Assembly: GCA_024704765.1 (NCBI GenBank) | Contig: JAKMXF010000061.1 | Coordinates: 18,700 to 82,699 of the forward strand | Length of the DNA stretch: 64,000 bases | From: Oopsacas minuta | Taxonomy: Eukaryota; Porifera; Hexactinellida; Lyssacinosida; Leucopsacidae | Direction: 5' to 3' | In this document: positions 22,626 to 34,914 of the stretch, one piece after another | How the letters are laid out: every line of letters begins with the position of its first letter | Numbering within the stretch: position 1 is the first letter of the stretch | Translations under genes and position numbers: made by a program | The notes under the pieces: model-generated | Told to the model about the DNA's origin: nothing | Seen by the model: only the letters and a program-made list of their open reading frames with translations | The model's database searches: none

Positions 22626-24483
22626 AGATAGAGTCATCGCATCCAGGAGTGTAGTCCTCAAATTACTATTGGGGAGCGGTTACAAAATAATATATTACGA
22701 AAAATAGGTAAACCAAAGTTCTTTTTCTCTCAACGGAACATGTTGTAATATACATTACGAGAAATTTAAACTAAAAATACTTTCAAATAATGTTGTCATT
22801 CTTCGGTGCAAATGTAACAGTCGTCTCCGCAATCCATTCTTACCAAACGATTCTATATTCAATGATCGTATAAACGCGTCAGTATTGAATTCCAAGGCCC
22901 ACATTGTGGAATTAGGCGGTAAGAAGTGAAATTTGACTTCGCCATTTATCACAATTAATGTGTGCTTCGATTCTACACTATTTCAAACCTAGAAATACGC
23001 TATTATTAGTTACTCAATTATACCATGTGTAACCAAAGGCTCAAACTTAGGCTAAAATTTGAGATTTGAGAACCTGAAAATCAGCATTCCTGGAGTTTCA
23101 GTAATAACTAATTCAATGGTATTTATCAATGTTCGTATGCATTATGTGATAAATTTTAATGTATTTGCAAAACAAATTAAATATACATTTTTTCATTTTC
23201 AAGCATTTTTAGCTATCTATTTTTATCCATATTTCATCTTCTTGATATTCCTTTAGGTCCCCGATCTTACAATACTATAATTGTGAGTTTATTAGTCGCC
23301 ACTTCGTATAGTTTATCTTTACGAAATTTCATCCTCAATAATTCCTATAACCGCCCAAAGGCGCCCACGTATACTTTTTGACATTGTGTATATGGGGCAC
23401 ACCAATTCGGATGGAATATATGTTGAAAATTTTGTTTTCGTTATAACATTTTATTATTACTGTAATTCTAATTCATTAGTATGATTTTGTGAAGTATCCA
23501 CTGCAGAATTTAATTCAGTATATGCATTGTTATTCAATTTCATCAATAAATAGGGCTGGCTGATATAAAACACTCAAAAATTTAGAACTCATTTATTCTT
23601 GAACCAAAATTATTAATTAATTCAAAATACCACAAAAACACTTCATAGTCCCATTTCCAGAAGTGCAACTAAAACTCTTGTGCCATTTTTGATATCTACT
23701 CAGTCGATTATTATATATGACAAAATTTACATATGTCTTCAGTGTAAGTACCTACTACCCCATAATCGCCATTATGCAACACTGCGAGACCTACCACCAT
23801 TAGTAGGCTGCACCTTATGACACCGAACTTGTGTATGTCCTCTCTAACCCTTGATTGCACATCGTCGATTGGGCAGAACATTCATCCATGACCTTGTTTC
23901 CCTCAAGTATAGCTTTCCATCCCATTTGACATTCTGCTTGGTGGAATCTAACGCCCTGCGCGCCATGTCGCATCACTATGTCAACTTCCTCGTCCTCTGA
24001 CGAAAGACACTAACTAATCTATTTGGCCTTATCGTCTATGCCATCTACCACTATTATAGGTATTCTGGAGAAGAGCCCAAAACCGTACCTACCTCCATTA
24101 TAAATACTCGACCATCTTAATCTGTCAATTACACAGCCCAACAAAAATGAAAAATACTTTGGCGCCTCAAAATTTTGGCCTGTTATAGAGTATACTTGAT
24201 CTGCTGATTTGAAACTACCATCGGTTTTGCTCATTCAGCTCTAATTTTGAGATAGATTATATTTCCTTAAATTCTGATTCCCCTTATTGTGGGACTTAAT
24301 TTAAGAATTTAACCTAACTATTTCATATTCCCTTAGCAAATCATAACAGTTTTGTGCCTGACTCAAGTCTTGAATTAAAGTATCTCTCATTTATTCACCA
24401 TGATTAATTTTTATGGATATAATTAATTTTATCATTTATTATTGATTTCCATTTCAAATATTAAGTTATTGTTATTGTATTAC
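22626..24483. other. Mostly non-coding; possible Tigger-like scrap
   Basis: On the minus strand near 22985-22755 the frame reads SKHTLIVINGEVKFHFLPPNSTMWALEF and IRSL. It loosely resembles the FLPPNTTS..QPMD region of pogo/Tigger transposases, but the motif is degenerate. The minus-strand open frame at 24234-24019 has no recognised similarity. The remainder is AT-rich and featureless. Confidence 0.3.
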
Positions 24484-25330
24484 ATGGCTTCGTTACCGAG
24501 AAGTAGTTTGAATAACCCAGATGTATTTTGCTCTATTAGTGGTTGCTATAATATGCGAGAACAGCGGGAACCTATTTCTTACTTTGTCAAGAAGGCATAT
24601 CTTGCTGATTTACGGACTAAGATAAACTATGGGCCCCGCACATAATATGTAAAACTTGTACGTACCATCTGCGTTAATGAACAGTTTGTAAGAGGAGAAG
24701 TCTGAAGTTTGGTATACCAATGGTTTGGAGGGAGCCACAAAACTATTATGATGATTGTTAATTTTGTATTTCAACATCAAGGGCATCAATTATAAGAATA
24801 AGAGTAATTGGATATATCCTGACCTAGAGTCAGCGAGGCGTCCTGTTCCACGCTCAGAAGAGGCGCCCATTCGGCTTCGAACCTTCATCTAAATGATTCA
24901 GATATTCCTCATGAAGCAGAATTTAATTCGGGTGATAGCGATTTTGAAGATACTTCATCGATGGCCCCAACGTTTAGATCAACTCCAACTGAATGATCTG
25001 ATCATGGATCTCAACCTCTCGAAAGAATCCTCTGAAGTGCTGGCATCCGGATTGAATGACCAAAATTTACTTCATCCTGGAACCAAGATTCCATACTATC
25101 GTAGCAGAGAAAAGTCTTTACTGCCATAGATTTCCAACGATAATAGTCTAGTTAGCGCAATGATGTGGGAGGTCTTTTAGGAGAAATGGGGGTATCCGAA
25201 TACAGGGCATATGAATGGCGTCTTTTTTCGACAGTTCTACTAGGAGTTTGAAATGTGTTTGCTCCATAATGGGAACAAATATGCTTCTATTCTAATCGGT
25301 CATAAACCAGTATGAAGTAGTATGTGTCAA
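24484..25330 (+). pseudogene. Relic of an unnamed repeat-associated, possibly DDE-type protein (copy 1)
   Basis: Belongs with 58676-60330. From the ATG at 24484: NNPDVFCSISGC and REPISYFVKKAYLADL, a Cys-containing N-terminal segment. After several stops comes an acidic stretch (SGDSDFEDTSS), then DLNLSKESSEVLASGLNDQN and NLLHPGTKIPYYRSREK. In shifting frames EWRLF, DSSTRSLKCV and CLLHNGNKYASI follow near 25230-25300. Proteins with this order of blocks occur, from memory, as high-copy uncharacterised genes in arthropods; no formal family name is known to me. The DSS block may hold a catalytic Asp of an RNase H-like fold (inference). Truncated before the second half. Confidence 0.6.
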
Positions 25331-26017
25331 TCAAACTGCTTTTGGAGAAACTGGAATATCATGTTTATCAATGGGTAATTTGTGTTGACTTAAAGATGGT
25401 TAATTTCCTCCTTTGCCAGCAAAGCACAATGGCACGACAAGTGGAAACTGCTAAATATTTGACAGTGATATTTTTGAAATCTATTTAATCCTATCTTATT
25501 CAGCATACTCGGAAACCCAGAAATACAGCATATAATGATATTTGATAGTATTACTTTTGAACAATAGTTATTTATAGATGAGTAACTTCAAACATGATGA
25601 AAACACAAAAATCAAGGTTTCTCAAAGTAGCCAAAGGAATTCGACACATATTCATGTTTTAGTTTTGTTTATGATAATTGTAGCCTGTCATATTGAAGTA
25701 CTTTGTGTGGCCATTATAATGAAATACATGACTACTAAATTATAATAATAGCTTTTAGAATAAACTAGATAGAAATTCCTAATATTTTTGGTGAATTTAT
25801 GTTTGGTCAATTGAGTTTGAAATGCCGCAACTATCTTTGCCTGTTGTTGCCCGTTGTAAATTGGATTATCTTTTGAAGAAACTTATATTTAAAACAAAAT
25901 AAACATAGTTCTAGCCTGGCGCTACTTGGCGCTAATTGAGTTTTTACAGCCCTTATGTAAGCAACAAATTTTATCTTATGGTTGATTATTAATTAGTTTC
26001 AATTTTATTCCGTCCTA
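25331..26017. other. Spacer, no gene seen
   Basis: AT-rich sequence without recognisable coding content, up to the start codon of RAG-like copy C. Confidence 0.45.
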
Positions 26018-28100
26018 ATGAACAGCAAAGAAGCCTTCAATTTCTATATGTCCAACTCGGAGAAAGCGTTTAATACGATTGTTCGTGAGTTTATTACTAA
26101 ATAGAATCTTGAAGAGTCCAACTGTGACCTTTTCCGACGAAATTTTCGAATATTAAGTCTGAAGAAAATTATATTTGAAAGAGAAGAACTTAGCAACTTG
26201 GGAGGAATTGCTCTTTTGTAGGGATCCTCAAATGGATGACATTCCACAGTCTTCAAATGAAGCTAGACCCTTCAAGGAATCTACAATTGTATTCGAGGAA
26301 GATTTTAGTCGAGTATCTCGGAAGCACATCAGCGAATTAAGTAATAAAGGTATGCGATATCGATTAGCCAACCTGAGATTACATCTGGAAGCTGTGGCAC
26401 AGCGGGAAGAAGTTTCATCTAAGATTATTTCTAGCTACTTACTGTTGTTGTATTCACAGGAAGAGCATGATGTTAGCACCGCTAATATCAGCAAAAATGT
26501 AATTGCCGGGAGTCATGGATTAGGAAATTTCAACAGGAAACTCTCTTTAGATTCGTCTTGCTTCTTACTAGACACATTAGAAATTGGGAGGTCAAAATAC
26601 ATCGACCTAAGACTTATATTAATTAATGAGGATATCACCTTCCTGGTTACAATAGAGTCGCAATCCATCGTAGTCAAATTTGCTTAATTAATGAGTTGGA
26701 AATAGTGGAAAGTGAGTATTTGGTTTGCATTGGCATTTCAGATCACAGATTACTCACTCACACAGTGAATAGGATAATATTCACAAATACTCCAGTGATG
26801 ACCAACCACTTAAGATTCGGATATCTGATGGGTTAGATGGGTCAGATTCCCACCGCGTAAATCAACAAGCAACATCCCATCCCGATTTAACAATCAAGAA
26901 CTTTCTATTAATTGGATATAAGGTGCTTTCTATCACCAATCACCAAGGAAAAGTCCTCTGGAAGAACTCTGTTCCGAAATCCCCATTCTCGATAAGGCCA
27001 ATAACCATACTTGCTCTACAAGAAAATCTAGAAAACGTAGGCTTCCTTAAGTCGACAATAGTCAACAAGAAGACTGAGTGCATCGAAAAAAATTGTTCTA
27101 AATTTGATTAATGGTATCACTGCTAGTGTCTAAATTTTGCGTTCGCAAATTGATGGAAAAATGGCTCAAATTTTGAGTGGTGCAGGAGGAGCTTGTTGTC
27201 AGTTTTGCACAACTACATTCGAGCAAATGCACGGTTTAACTTTTGTCCAGGATGGCTTTCCCATCAACAGGTTTATCAGTGATGCAAAGATCATATTAGA
27301 GGAGTTGATGAAGAGCGATTTCTCTCACTAAGTTCAAACGAAAGGTTTAATCTTACGCATGCACCTTTATCTGATATAGACATAATCCCAGGTTCACTAT
27401 TACACGCATACATGAGGTGTTTCAGTTGGCTTATGTCCCTGGTAAGCCATCTAACTGCTGGAGTGACTAAATGGTCCCCAACTTCTACTAAAGTCCAATA
27501 CACCAAGACTTTTATTTGCGGTTTGTTAAATGAAAAGTTGAATTTGATGATTGATTGTGCTTCTTCACAAGCTGGAACTTCTACAACAGGAAATGTTGTG
27601 AGGCGATGCTTAGTGAAAAAGACTTCCTATACTGGATTTTGACAGTATTACCATCGAATTACAAACAAGTGATCACTGATATCCACACCTACCTTGGAGC
27701 CATCCTACGGGTATAATTCTAATGGAAGAATACACACAGACGAACTCTCATTGGTATGTCGCGAACTTTATCAGCTGATTTTGGCCCAATTTTCTTGGCT
27801 AACATAACCCCTACAATGCACAACTGTGAGGTCATGCAGCAAACATTATTTCTGTTATAATGGTGGTTATGGACTGGAACAGTTATCAGAGGAAGATCTG
27901 GAGACAAGCATAAAGTTACTCAGAAGATTTAGAGAACGTCTGTCGAGGAAGTTTTCTTTTGAAGAAAACGTAAAAGTTGTTTTCGCACGGATCATCTGCC
28001 AAAGTGATGCGATTCTTCTACAAACAGAAAAATGCGGAAAAGTGTCTCAAGTAACAGCGATACTCTTAGTAAACAAGATCTTATTGTTAATTCCCTCATA
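26018..28100 (+). pseudogene. RAG1/Transib-like transposase relic, copy C (nearly full length)
   Basis: Starts MNSKEAFNFYMSNSEKAFN, aligning with TNNEAYNLYTSNGRRVT of copy H. After a frameshift near 26205 the N-terminal helical domain is open to about 26685 (RKHISELSNKGMRYRLANLR, LDTLEIGRSKYIDLR). The catalytic half is in pieces: ISDGLDGSDS keeps the first Asp (26827-26829), FLLIGYKVLSITN follows, then IDGKMAQILSGAGGACCQFC (second Asp and CxxC), then SDIDIIPGSLLHAYMRCFSW, STTGNVVRRC and MHK. Last comes GLEQLSEEDLETSIKLLRRF, with the Glu, near 27875-27950. Order and spacing are those of RAG1 core, at roughly 680 residues. Stops are numerous. All three acidic residues can be read. Confidence 0.82.
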
Positions 28101-28539
28101 ATAGAGGATGATTAAGTGTATTTCTAAAAACTATATTGAAATTCCAATGGCGTCATAACTCGTGACTCCGAAGCCGTATATAAATTCTGATAGTGTAAAT
28201 CTGTTGTATAGGGTAGATAACCTATACGTCAATAATACATCGTAAATCCATATCAGTTACGTAAATTGCTATTTCAACCTAACTGCCATTTCGTGCACTG
28301 TACGTAAGTTGCCAATGGTTGAAAAGCCCTGGTCTAATAAGATTAGCGAAATTCAATTTTATCTTTCCTTGGTAAAACGGAGGTTTAGTAGAATAATATT
28401 ATTTCAATGATTCGCTAAATTTCATTTGTAAAATTTACGTCAGCACAGACGGCGATTCGACATTTCTCATTAGATTCGAATAAAATGTATTTTTCGATAA
28501 AAATATCTAAGATGTCATCAAATTTATTCGTCTGGAACC
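28101..28539. other. Spacer, no gene seen
   Basis: AT-rich sequence between RAG-like copy C and an unrecognised coding relic. Confidence 0.4.
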
Positions 28540-29050
28540 TTGTTACTAATAGTTACGCATTTATTACATCATATACTTGATCCAATTATTACTAAAATCT
28601 GTGAGCTCGACCGTTTAACACTGGTTGAATTAACATACTCTACACTATCGAACCATGCATGTGTACTGTGCAAGCTCACATTACCACAATCTAGAACTAC
28701 CAGATTCAAAATTGCATATAGGAAAACTAAAGGTATTGATCAAGATAAGCTACTAGAAATATCTCTGCGGCATGTGCAGATATTACTTCAAGAGACTTAA
28801 TTCTATTCCACAAAAATTGGTTGACTTATATGCTTCTGTTCCTCACGAGTGATAATATTCTGTCCTAAAGCTCCTTGATACAAGTGACTTCATGGACACC
28901 AAAAGATTGAAACGGAGAGCTGAAAGAGGATACCTTAAATCTTGACTTGGAACTTACCATGACATCTTAAAAGAGAAATGTCTAATACATAATGAGTTGA
29001 TAGAATCTGCTAAAAATATTATAGAGCTAAGATTGAAGAATGTGGTAATA
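28540..29050 (+). pseudogene. Unrecognised coding relic with a CxxC motif
   Basis: An open frame at 28540-28797 (LDPIITKICELDRLTLVELT, NHACVLCKLTLPQSRTTRFK, GIDQDKLLEISLRHVQILLQ) continues in a shifted frame as IPQKLVDLYASVPHE, then after stops LKLLDTSDFMDTKRLKRRAE and KEKCLIHNELIESAKNIIEL. The amino-acid composition and the sustained sense frame across three stops indicate a decayed protein of at least 165 residues. I do not recognise the family. It lies downstream of RAG-like copy C in the same direction, but no similar segment follows copies A or D, so a link to that family is not supported. Confidence 0.4.
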
Positions 29051-29229
29051 ATCGCCATATATGCTCTTTTCTGGGTGAAAACTTCCTTGCTTCCGCCTCA
29101 TTAAATATAATTCTATTGCTGGTCTTGCAGATATCTTTGCGGACTTCTTTCATAATACAGGAGCACTCGATAAATACTAATCATACCATACTAAAACTAT
29201 AAATACTTGCGTAAACTTGGTGATTTTTG

Positions 29230-30300
29230 CTATGAATGTTCAAAGTAGTCTCCTTTATACGCTACAACTGAATTTAGCCTTTTAATCCAATTTTCAAAGG
29301 TCTTCCTGTACTCATCCTTGGGTATGACTACAAGGTATCTGTAAATCGCCCGACCAAGGCTGAGTTGATCCTCAAATTCGCGTCCGGAGAGGTTATCTTT
29401 GAGTTTTCTAAACAGCCAGAAGTCACATGGGGCTATATCAGGGGAGTAAAGTGGATGTGAAACTTCGTGCATATCCATATCGTTAATTTTTCGTCTTACA
29501 GTCCAAGATTTATGCGGTCTAGCATTATCATGCAAAATTTTGAGACCACGAGTTCCAGTCTTTGGACGATGCTTAAGATAAAGTTTTTCGACCTCAGGCA
29601 CACCACATCTGCGTAAAATTATCCTATGAATATCTGACCTTTTCGGAACAGGGATTTGGGCTACAGGACCTAGGCATCGAAAAGTATGCAGTACAAGACC
29701 TTCGGGGCACGGAAGTCGGACACACAAACAGCTGGGGGCACCCTTCCCTTCTTTAGCCATACCCTGCCATCTTGCTTTATGATCGGTGGTTTGAATTGTA
29801 TCCATGTTTCATCTCCTGTTACTATCTCTAATAACCGCCTAGGGTCACTCCCTTCATAAATTTCAAGGTTTTCCTAACCATTTGGAGTCTCGCTGCCTTT
29901 TATGGAAAGGTTAAGCAATATGGTACCCATCGCACTTGGACCTCCTCAGTTCTAAATCCGGGTTCAGAATTGTGTGTGCACTTCCCGTTGAAATTCCAAC
30001 AGAGTTAGCTAGCTCCTCAACCTAAAAATGCGGAAAAGATTCGACATATTCCTTTACTTCACTCAATTTGTTATTGTTGGTTGCCATCTTTGGTGCTCCA
30101 GGACGAGGGGCGTCTTGGACAGAGGTCCTACCTTCCCTAAATAGGCTCACCTACCTTCTGACAGTTGAATACGATAAAGTATCTTCTCCACATATCGTTG
30201 CCAACTCGTCAAGAATAGACTTTGGAGGAATTTCGAGAATGGTGCGAAATTTGATGTACGTTCGTTGTTCAAGTTCCGAAAAATTTGGACAAGAAGCAAT
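29230..30300 (-). pseudogene. mariner transposase (DD34D), decayed
   Basis: Read from 30300 downward across shifting frames: FSELEQRTYIKFRTILEIP, then GEDTLSYSTVRRWVSLFREG (helix-turn-helix), RRLLEIVTGDETWIQF with the first Asp near 29810, GPVAQIPV, GLKILHDNARPHK with the second Asp, and LYSPDIAPCDFWLF with the third. Thirty-four residues separate the last two, giving the mariner DD34D signature. The C-terminus ends ENWIKR and GDYFEHS. At least three frameshifts or stops lie in the N-terminal half. Inverted repeats could not be identified at either side. Confidence 0.85.
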
Positions 30301-30436
30301 GAAAAGTGTAAAGGAGAAAATGTAGGTTTCTAAAAATAACTGAAACTTGGGAAATAATTAAGTGATCTACTCTTTCTATGTTTTGTTAGAAAGTTGAAAT
30401 ATGGTTCTATATAATTGCACCAAGAAATACACAGTA

Positions 30437-33190
30437 TGCAAGTGTGGTAACATGGTGAATAGGCATATTTTAAATAACATATTTTAATGCATTTTTGAAT
30501 TCTCCATAGTTCAATTAGCAAGAAAATATCATTGCAAGCATTAGAAGCAGTTAGGAATCCTAACTACGCACAACTTTGGTATGTATTTCTAATAATAGAT
30601 AGATATATTTTCAAACAGCAAATTCCTATGCCCTATTGTATGTAATCATATTTATGCAGATACTAAATATAAGAGTAAAAACATCTGATTATAAATCTAT
30701 ATTGTAACAACAATTTAATCATTGATAGGTTACCCTAGATATTCATTTATACTTTTTCTGGGTGCCTAGTTTGGCCCTCCCAAAGTTATAATTTGGAATT
30801 TTTTCTCATTGATTGAAGTGTAGCATCTCTTGTTTGGCAAAATTTGACAAAACATTATTAATACACGTAATGTTACTATATTTAGTGGACTATTTAATCA
30901 CTTTCCAGGCTTGCCAAAAGCTGCCCAAAAATTTATAACGTCATTCGTTGTCCAGACCGGACAAAATACGTAAAAAATATATTTTTCATACGTTTCGAAT
31001 TTTTCAGTAAAATTCTAGATTTTGCTGGTTATTAGTTATTCCAATACTCTACAACCATCTATCATAATGTTTCTATGTTAGAGTAGCCCTTTTGCGGATC
31101 ATGTCTGTACTACTCACGAACAATGATGCATATAGTTTATATATTTCGAATGGAAGAAGTGTTACAGTCTCTGTTAGGAAACTTATCGAGAAGAACCATT
31201 TATCGGATGAAGAAACTGCTACTCTCCATTTCAAATTTAAATCACTTCTAACATCCAGAGAGGCTTACTGCAGAAGGATCTTGAAGCATGGATAACATGA
31301 TTTTCCACTCTACTCATCTAGCATATCCAATCCGAGAAAGAGAATATCGCTTGATCCTGAATTTTCTTCTTTAGTCACTGATTCTGAAAATCGGAACTTT
31401 TCAGAACAGATTGCAACTGAGTCCCGGAAGCATATTCTCGAATGTCACATGAAGACTTCCAGATCGAGACTTGGTGTTCTTTGAGAGCATGTGGACTTTT
31501 TAGCAGAGAGAGAAAAGATTGAGCCTAACCAACTACTCGCGCTAGCTTTAGAATTAGTCTCAAATAAATCCTATGACCGTGATACTTCAGACATGTGCAG
31601 AGAAATAATTGACAAGGGATCTTTTAGCGGTGTATTGAACAAAGTAGAAATCTCTAAATGTGCTTATATATTGGACAGCTTAGAAATTGGGGCGAGTAAA
31701 TACACGAACCTGAAAAGAATTTTCAAAGGTGATGTTAAGCTTCCTTCCTATAAGCTTGTCTCGCAATATCATAGGGAAATAAGCCTAATAAATGAAATGG
31801 AAATAGTCAGAAACCCCGAATCATTGTCAATTGGGACTTGCGTCTCTTATCATTCTATCCTTAGTCTGACCATTCAACGCTTGCTTTCAACATTAGACCC
31901 AGTTCCTTATTCACACTACCCACTCAAAATTAAGATATCTAATGGATTGGATGGCTGCGGTTGTCATCAAACCTATAACCAACAAAGCAACAATTCTGTA
32001 TTAAGCACAAAGGCTTTCATTTTGTTCAGATTCAAAGTAATATCAATTACAGACACACTTGGAAATGACGTGTTCTATAACAGCTCACCCAACCTTTCCG
32101 TTATGCTATAGGTCAGTAGCACTGATAGCTTTGAATGAGGAATATTCTAATGTAAAGCTTATCAAGAATACTATGGTCAATCCTCAAACAGACCATATCA
32201 TACAGGATGGGTAATCTCTTATTGAAGGCCATGCACAGGTCGAGATAGTCCGTTCCCTTTTTGATACCAAGATGGCAGGATTGCTGGATAGAGCTGGTGT
32301 GGCTTCTTGTCATCTGTGTATTGCAATGGATAGCCAAATTAAAAGTTTAGAATGGCCCCGTTCTGGTTTCCTTATTAACAGATTAATTAGTGATGCTCGG
32401 CAACTTTGTGAAGAGGTTGATGAAGAAGATTAATTGAAACTCCCATCAAATCAACGTCTTGGTATTACGTATCAGCCACTTCTAACAGCGAAATTATAGC
32501 TACGTCTCCTTTGCATGCTTACCTTTGTGTATTCAGGTGGTTCATGCTATTGATATACCATCTTGATGCAGGACACAAGGTGCGGGCACCATTAAACTCG
32601 AAAGTATATTCTTCTATGAAACGGGTTCAAGCTAAACTCCAGGAAAGATGTAACTTCAGTGTCGATATCTCTTCGCGCCAGGGCGGCACCTCAAAACTGG
32701 TAACATTGCGCGTGACTGCTTTTAAATAAGAGAGACTTGTTGATCTGGGTCACTTATTCCATTAATCCTTCAGATAAAGTATCATTAGAAAGATCCAGAC
32801 GAATCTATCTGTTTTGTCAAGACTCCTCAACAGTGTTGACTGGATTAATTGTGACCAAATGCAAGAATTGTGCAAAGAAACGTACGAATTTATTCTAGTT
32901 AAGTACCCATGGGCAAGCATCACTCCATCTTTACACAAGTTAGTTGCCCATCCGTTTCAGTTTTTTGGTGCTTCCAATAATGGTAAGGGATTACAGAATC
33001 TCTCTGAGGAACGTTTAGAACCCTGCAATAAATTTGTAAGGCGGCATCGGGAGAATCTTGCAAGAAAAAATTCTGTCACAGATAATGTTAGACATATTTT
33101 TTGGTCAGGTTGTTATATTGTAGTGACCCCATCTTAGTACAGAATCGTTTGAAGCAGGCAAAGAAGAAAGAGACGTTGCAAATAGCCTCC
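30437..33190 (+). mobile_element. RAG1/Transib-like element copy D (5' flank plus broken gene)
   Basis: From about 30437 the sequence matches 61286 onward closely by eye: the AGTGTGG joint, GGCATATTT, the stretch AGAAGCAGTTAGGAATCCTA, and TTTGGCCCTCCCAAAGTTAT. The match runs through some 650 non-coding bases and the whole gene. Sequence to the left of about 30437 and left of 61286 is unrelated, so this is the element's 5' boundary. The 3' boundary lies somewhere after 33190 and was not found. The parallel structure shows the unit that moved. Confidence 0.75.
31092..33190 (+). pseudogene. RAG1/Transib-like transposase relic, copy D
   Basis: MSVLLTNNDAYSLYISNGRS opens the gene and the frame soon breaks after LKHG. 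The 31491-32111 segment is open: the N-terminal domain, then ISNGLDGCGCHQTYNQQ. The first catalytic Asp codon reads AAT (Asn) at 31941-31943, a second independent loss of that residue compared with copy A (His). FDTKMAGLLDRAGVASCHLC holds the second Asp and CxxC. Next come LHAYLCVFRWFMLLIYHLDA, SINP..., WASITPSLHKLVAH, and LSEERLEPCNKFVRRHRENL with the Glu, then RLLYCSDPIL in another frame. The tail is lysine-rich and lacks the CCHC motif of copy A. Close in sequence to copy H. Confidence 0.85.
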
Positions 33191-34020
33191 AAGAAGTATT
33201 ATATAATAGTATACTATCAGATGATTTATGATAATAAGTATATCCAATAGTCATACATAATTAAGGGTCTTTAAATTGTACGTTATCAAATAGCAGGATA
33301 GAGACCATGAAATGCATGTATTATCAACTTTCACAACATCCATACGTCACAGTGGTATGAATGCAAAGAATAGACAAAAAATAGATTTCATTTTTAATGG
33401 TTAAACTCGTTCTTGTTTGTTTGAATAATGTTAATTTCAAATTTCAATTCGATCGATTACATATAGCTCTCACAATATGAATTTAAAGAATCAATCAAAA
33501 ATAGTTCTATTTGCGGTTTCAGTGATGCTAATATTAGCGCCAATTTAAGTTTACTTGAGAGCGTCACAGAATTCTCCGAATCAAATTTATTTTATTTCGT
33601 CAACACAATTCAGTTATGCTAAATCTGATTTCTCATTTTCGTCAGTGTATCTTTACTACATTTGGATTCAAAGTTGATTTGATTAATGGTACTTTAGAGG
33701 TACAATATTTTTAAAAAAGAACTTCCAAATGGCCGCAAAAAAAAAAACATCACAAAACACAACTTAGAAATTAATTCCAAAATGGCATTATAATATCTAG
33801 AAAGACATATTAAAATGATACGCCCCGAAACAGTGCGCAACATGAAAATTTCTAGCGAATTCCATTGTCACCTTTTTGTTGCTATGCAATTTATATGCTA
33901 AATTTATCTACTCGATTGCAGCATTCCAATTACCAATAAATGTAATATATAAATACATGATTAATATGACATTAACAAATTGAATTTGCTGATAATCAAC
34001 CGTTTTCTACGCTTTTATCA
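33191..34020. other. Spacer, no gene seen
   Basis: Sequence between RAG-like copies D and E. It includes an A-run near 33738 and no coding signal. Confidence 0.4.
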
Positions 34021-34818
34021 ATGACTCAAGAACTAACTTTCCCTAACTCTCATCTTGAATTTGCGAAGATTTTGAAGACAACAACAACTGTATCTCGACG
34101 ACACTCAGTTTCTTTGAGCAGAACTTTCAAATGGACTTCGAAGAAAGGAAACAATTGGAAGCAACGCTCCTCCGAGTAAGAAGCAGGATCAGGAAGGCAA
34201 AGAAATCGCTAGATTGCTTAAAGGGAGACTGGTGGCATTGAGGTATATCCATGCAACCAGAGTTGAAGAGGAACCGTTTTTATGATACCGTTGAGCTGTC
34301 TTCAGATGATGAAGAAGTCATATCCACACTCTCTGCAAACCATAGGAAGAGTATTGACAATCTCACGATGCAACAACAACGCTCACGACTCTCAAATGTC
34401 TTGGAATCTATCAAAACACTCTCAATCGTTGAGAATACTTCAGAAATCAAGATAGCTGCACTTGCCTTGCAACTACTATCGAACCAAACAAAACAGCGAG
34501 AAATAGCTAAAGTTTCAAAATCTGTAGTCTATGACAAGTTTTCGGGTCAATTCGGTAAATTGTTGAAGAAAGAGCTCGATGTTACCAAGACAGTGTTCCT
34601 TGTAGATCTCCTAGAAATTGGCAGGAGGAAATACACACAACTCCGACATCACTTGCTATCTAGCGATATTCGTTTCCCGGCATACTATAGGGTAGTAGAA
34701 GAAAGAAACAGTATAATTTTACGGTCGGATATTCAGATGTACCCCAATCCTGAAACTCCACTTGGTGTATATATACCATATGCCCATCACGTCCGCCATA
34801 CTTTTTGCAGGCTTATGT
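34021..34818 (+). pseudogene. RAG1/Transib-like transposase N-terminal part, copy E
   Basis: The open frame from 34251 (MQPELKRNRFYDTVELSSDD) carries the N-terminal domain: QQQRSRLSNVLESIKTLSIV, FGKLLKKELDVTKTVFLVDL, LEIGRRKYTQLRHHLL, FPAYYRVVEERNSI and TPLGVYIPYAHHV. These align with copies C, D and H. Upstream (34080-34240) MDFEERKQLEATLLRVRSRI and KAKKSLDCLKGDWW match the start region in another frame. The relic ends at FCRLM where a TCA microsatellite starts, just before the first catalytic Asp should appear, so the catalytic domain is absent. It diverges clearly from D and H, implying an older or different subfamily. Confidence 0.75.
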
Positions 34819-34819
34819 C

Positions 34820-34822
34820 NTT

Positions 34823-34914
<92 letters not shown>
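34820..34914. repeat. (TCA)n microsatellite preceded by an ambiguous base
   Basis: About 31 uninterrupted trinucleotide units follow a single n at 34820, the only ambiguous base in the window. RAG-like homology stops exactly here, so this may be an assembly join as well as a true repeat. Confidence 0.95.

Noticed and set aside
24019-24234. Minus-strand frame (FLLGCVIDRLRW, YGFGLFSRIPIIVV) as a possible gene
   Set aside because: No similarity recognised and no continuation beyond the stop in a consistent frame.
33345-33365. CACAGTGGTATG after RAG-like copy D, as a possible element end
   Set aside because: It has the same orientation as the left-end heptamer, whereas the right end should be inverted (CACTGTG). 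Probably chance.
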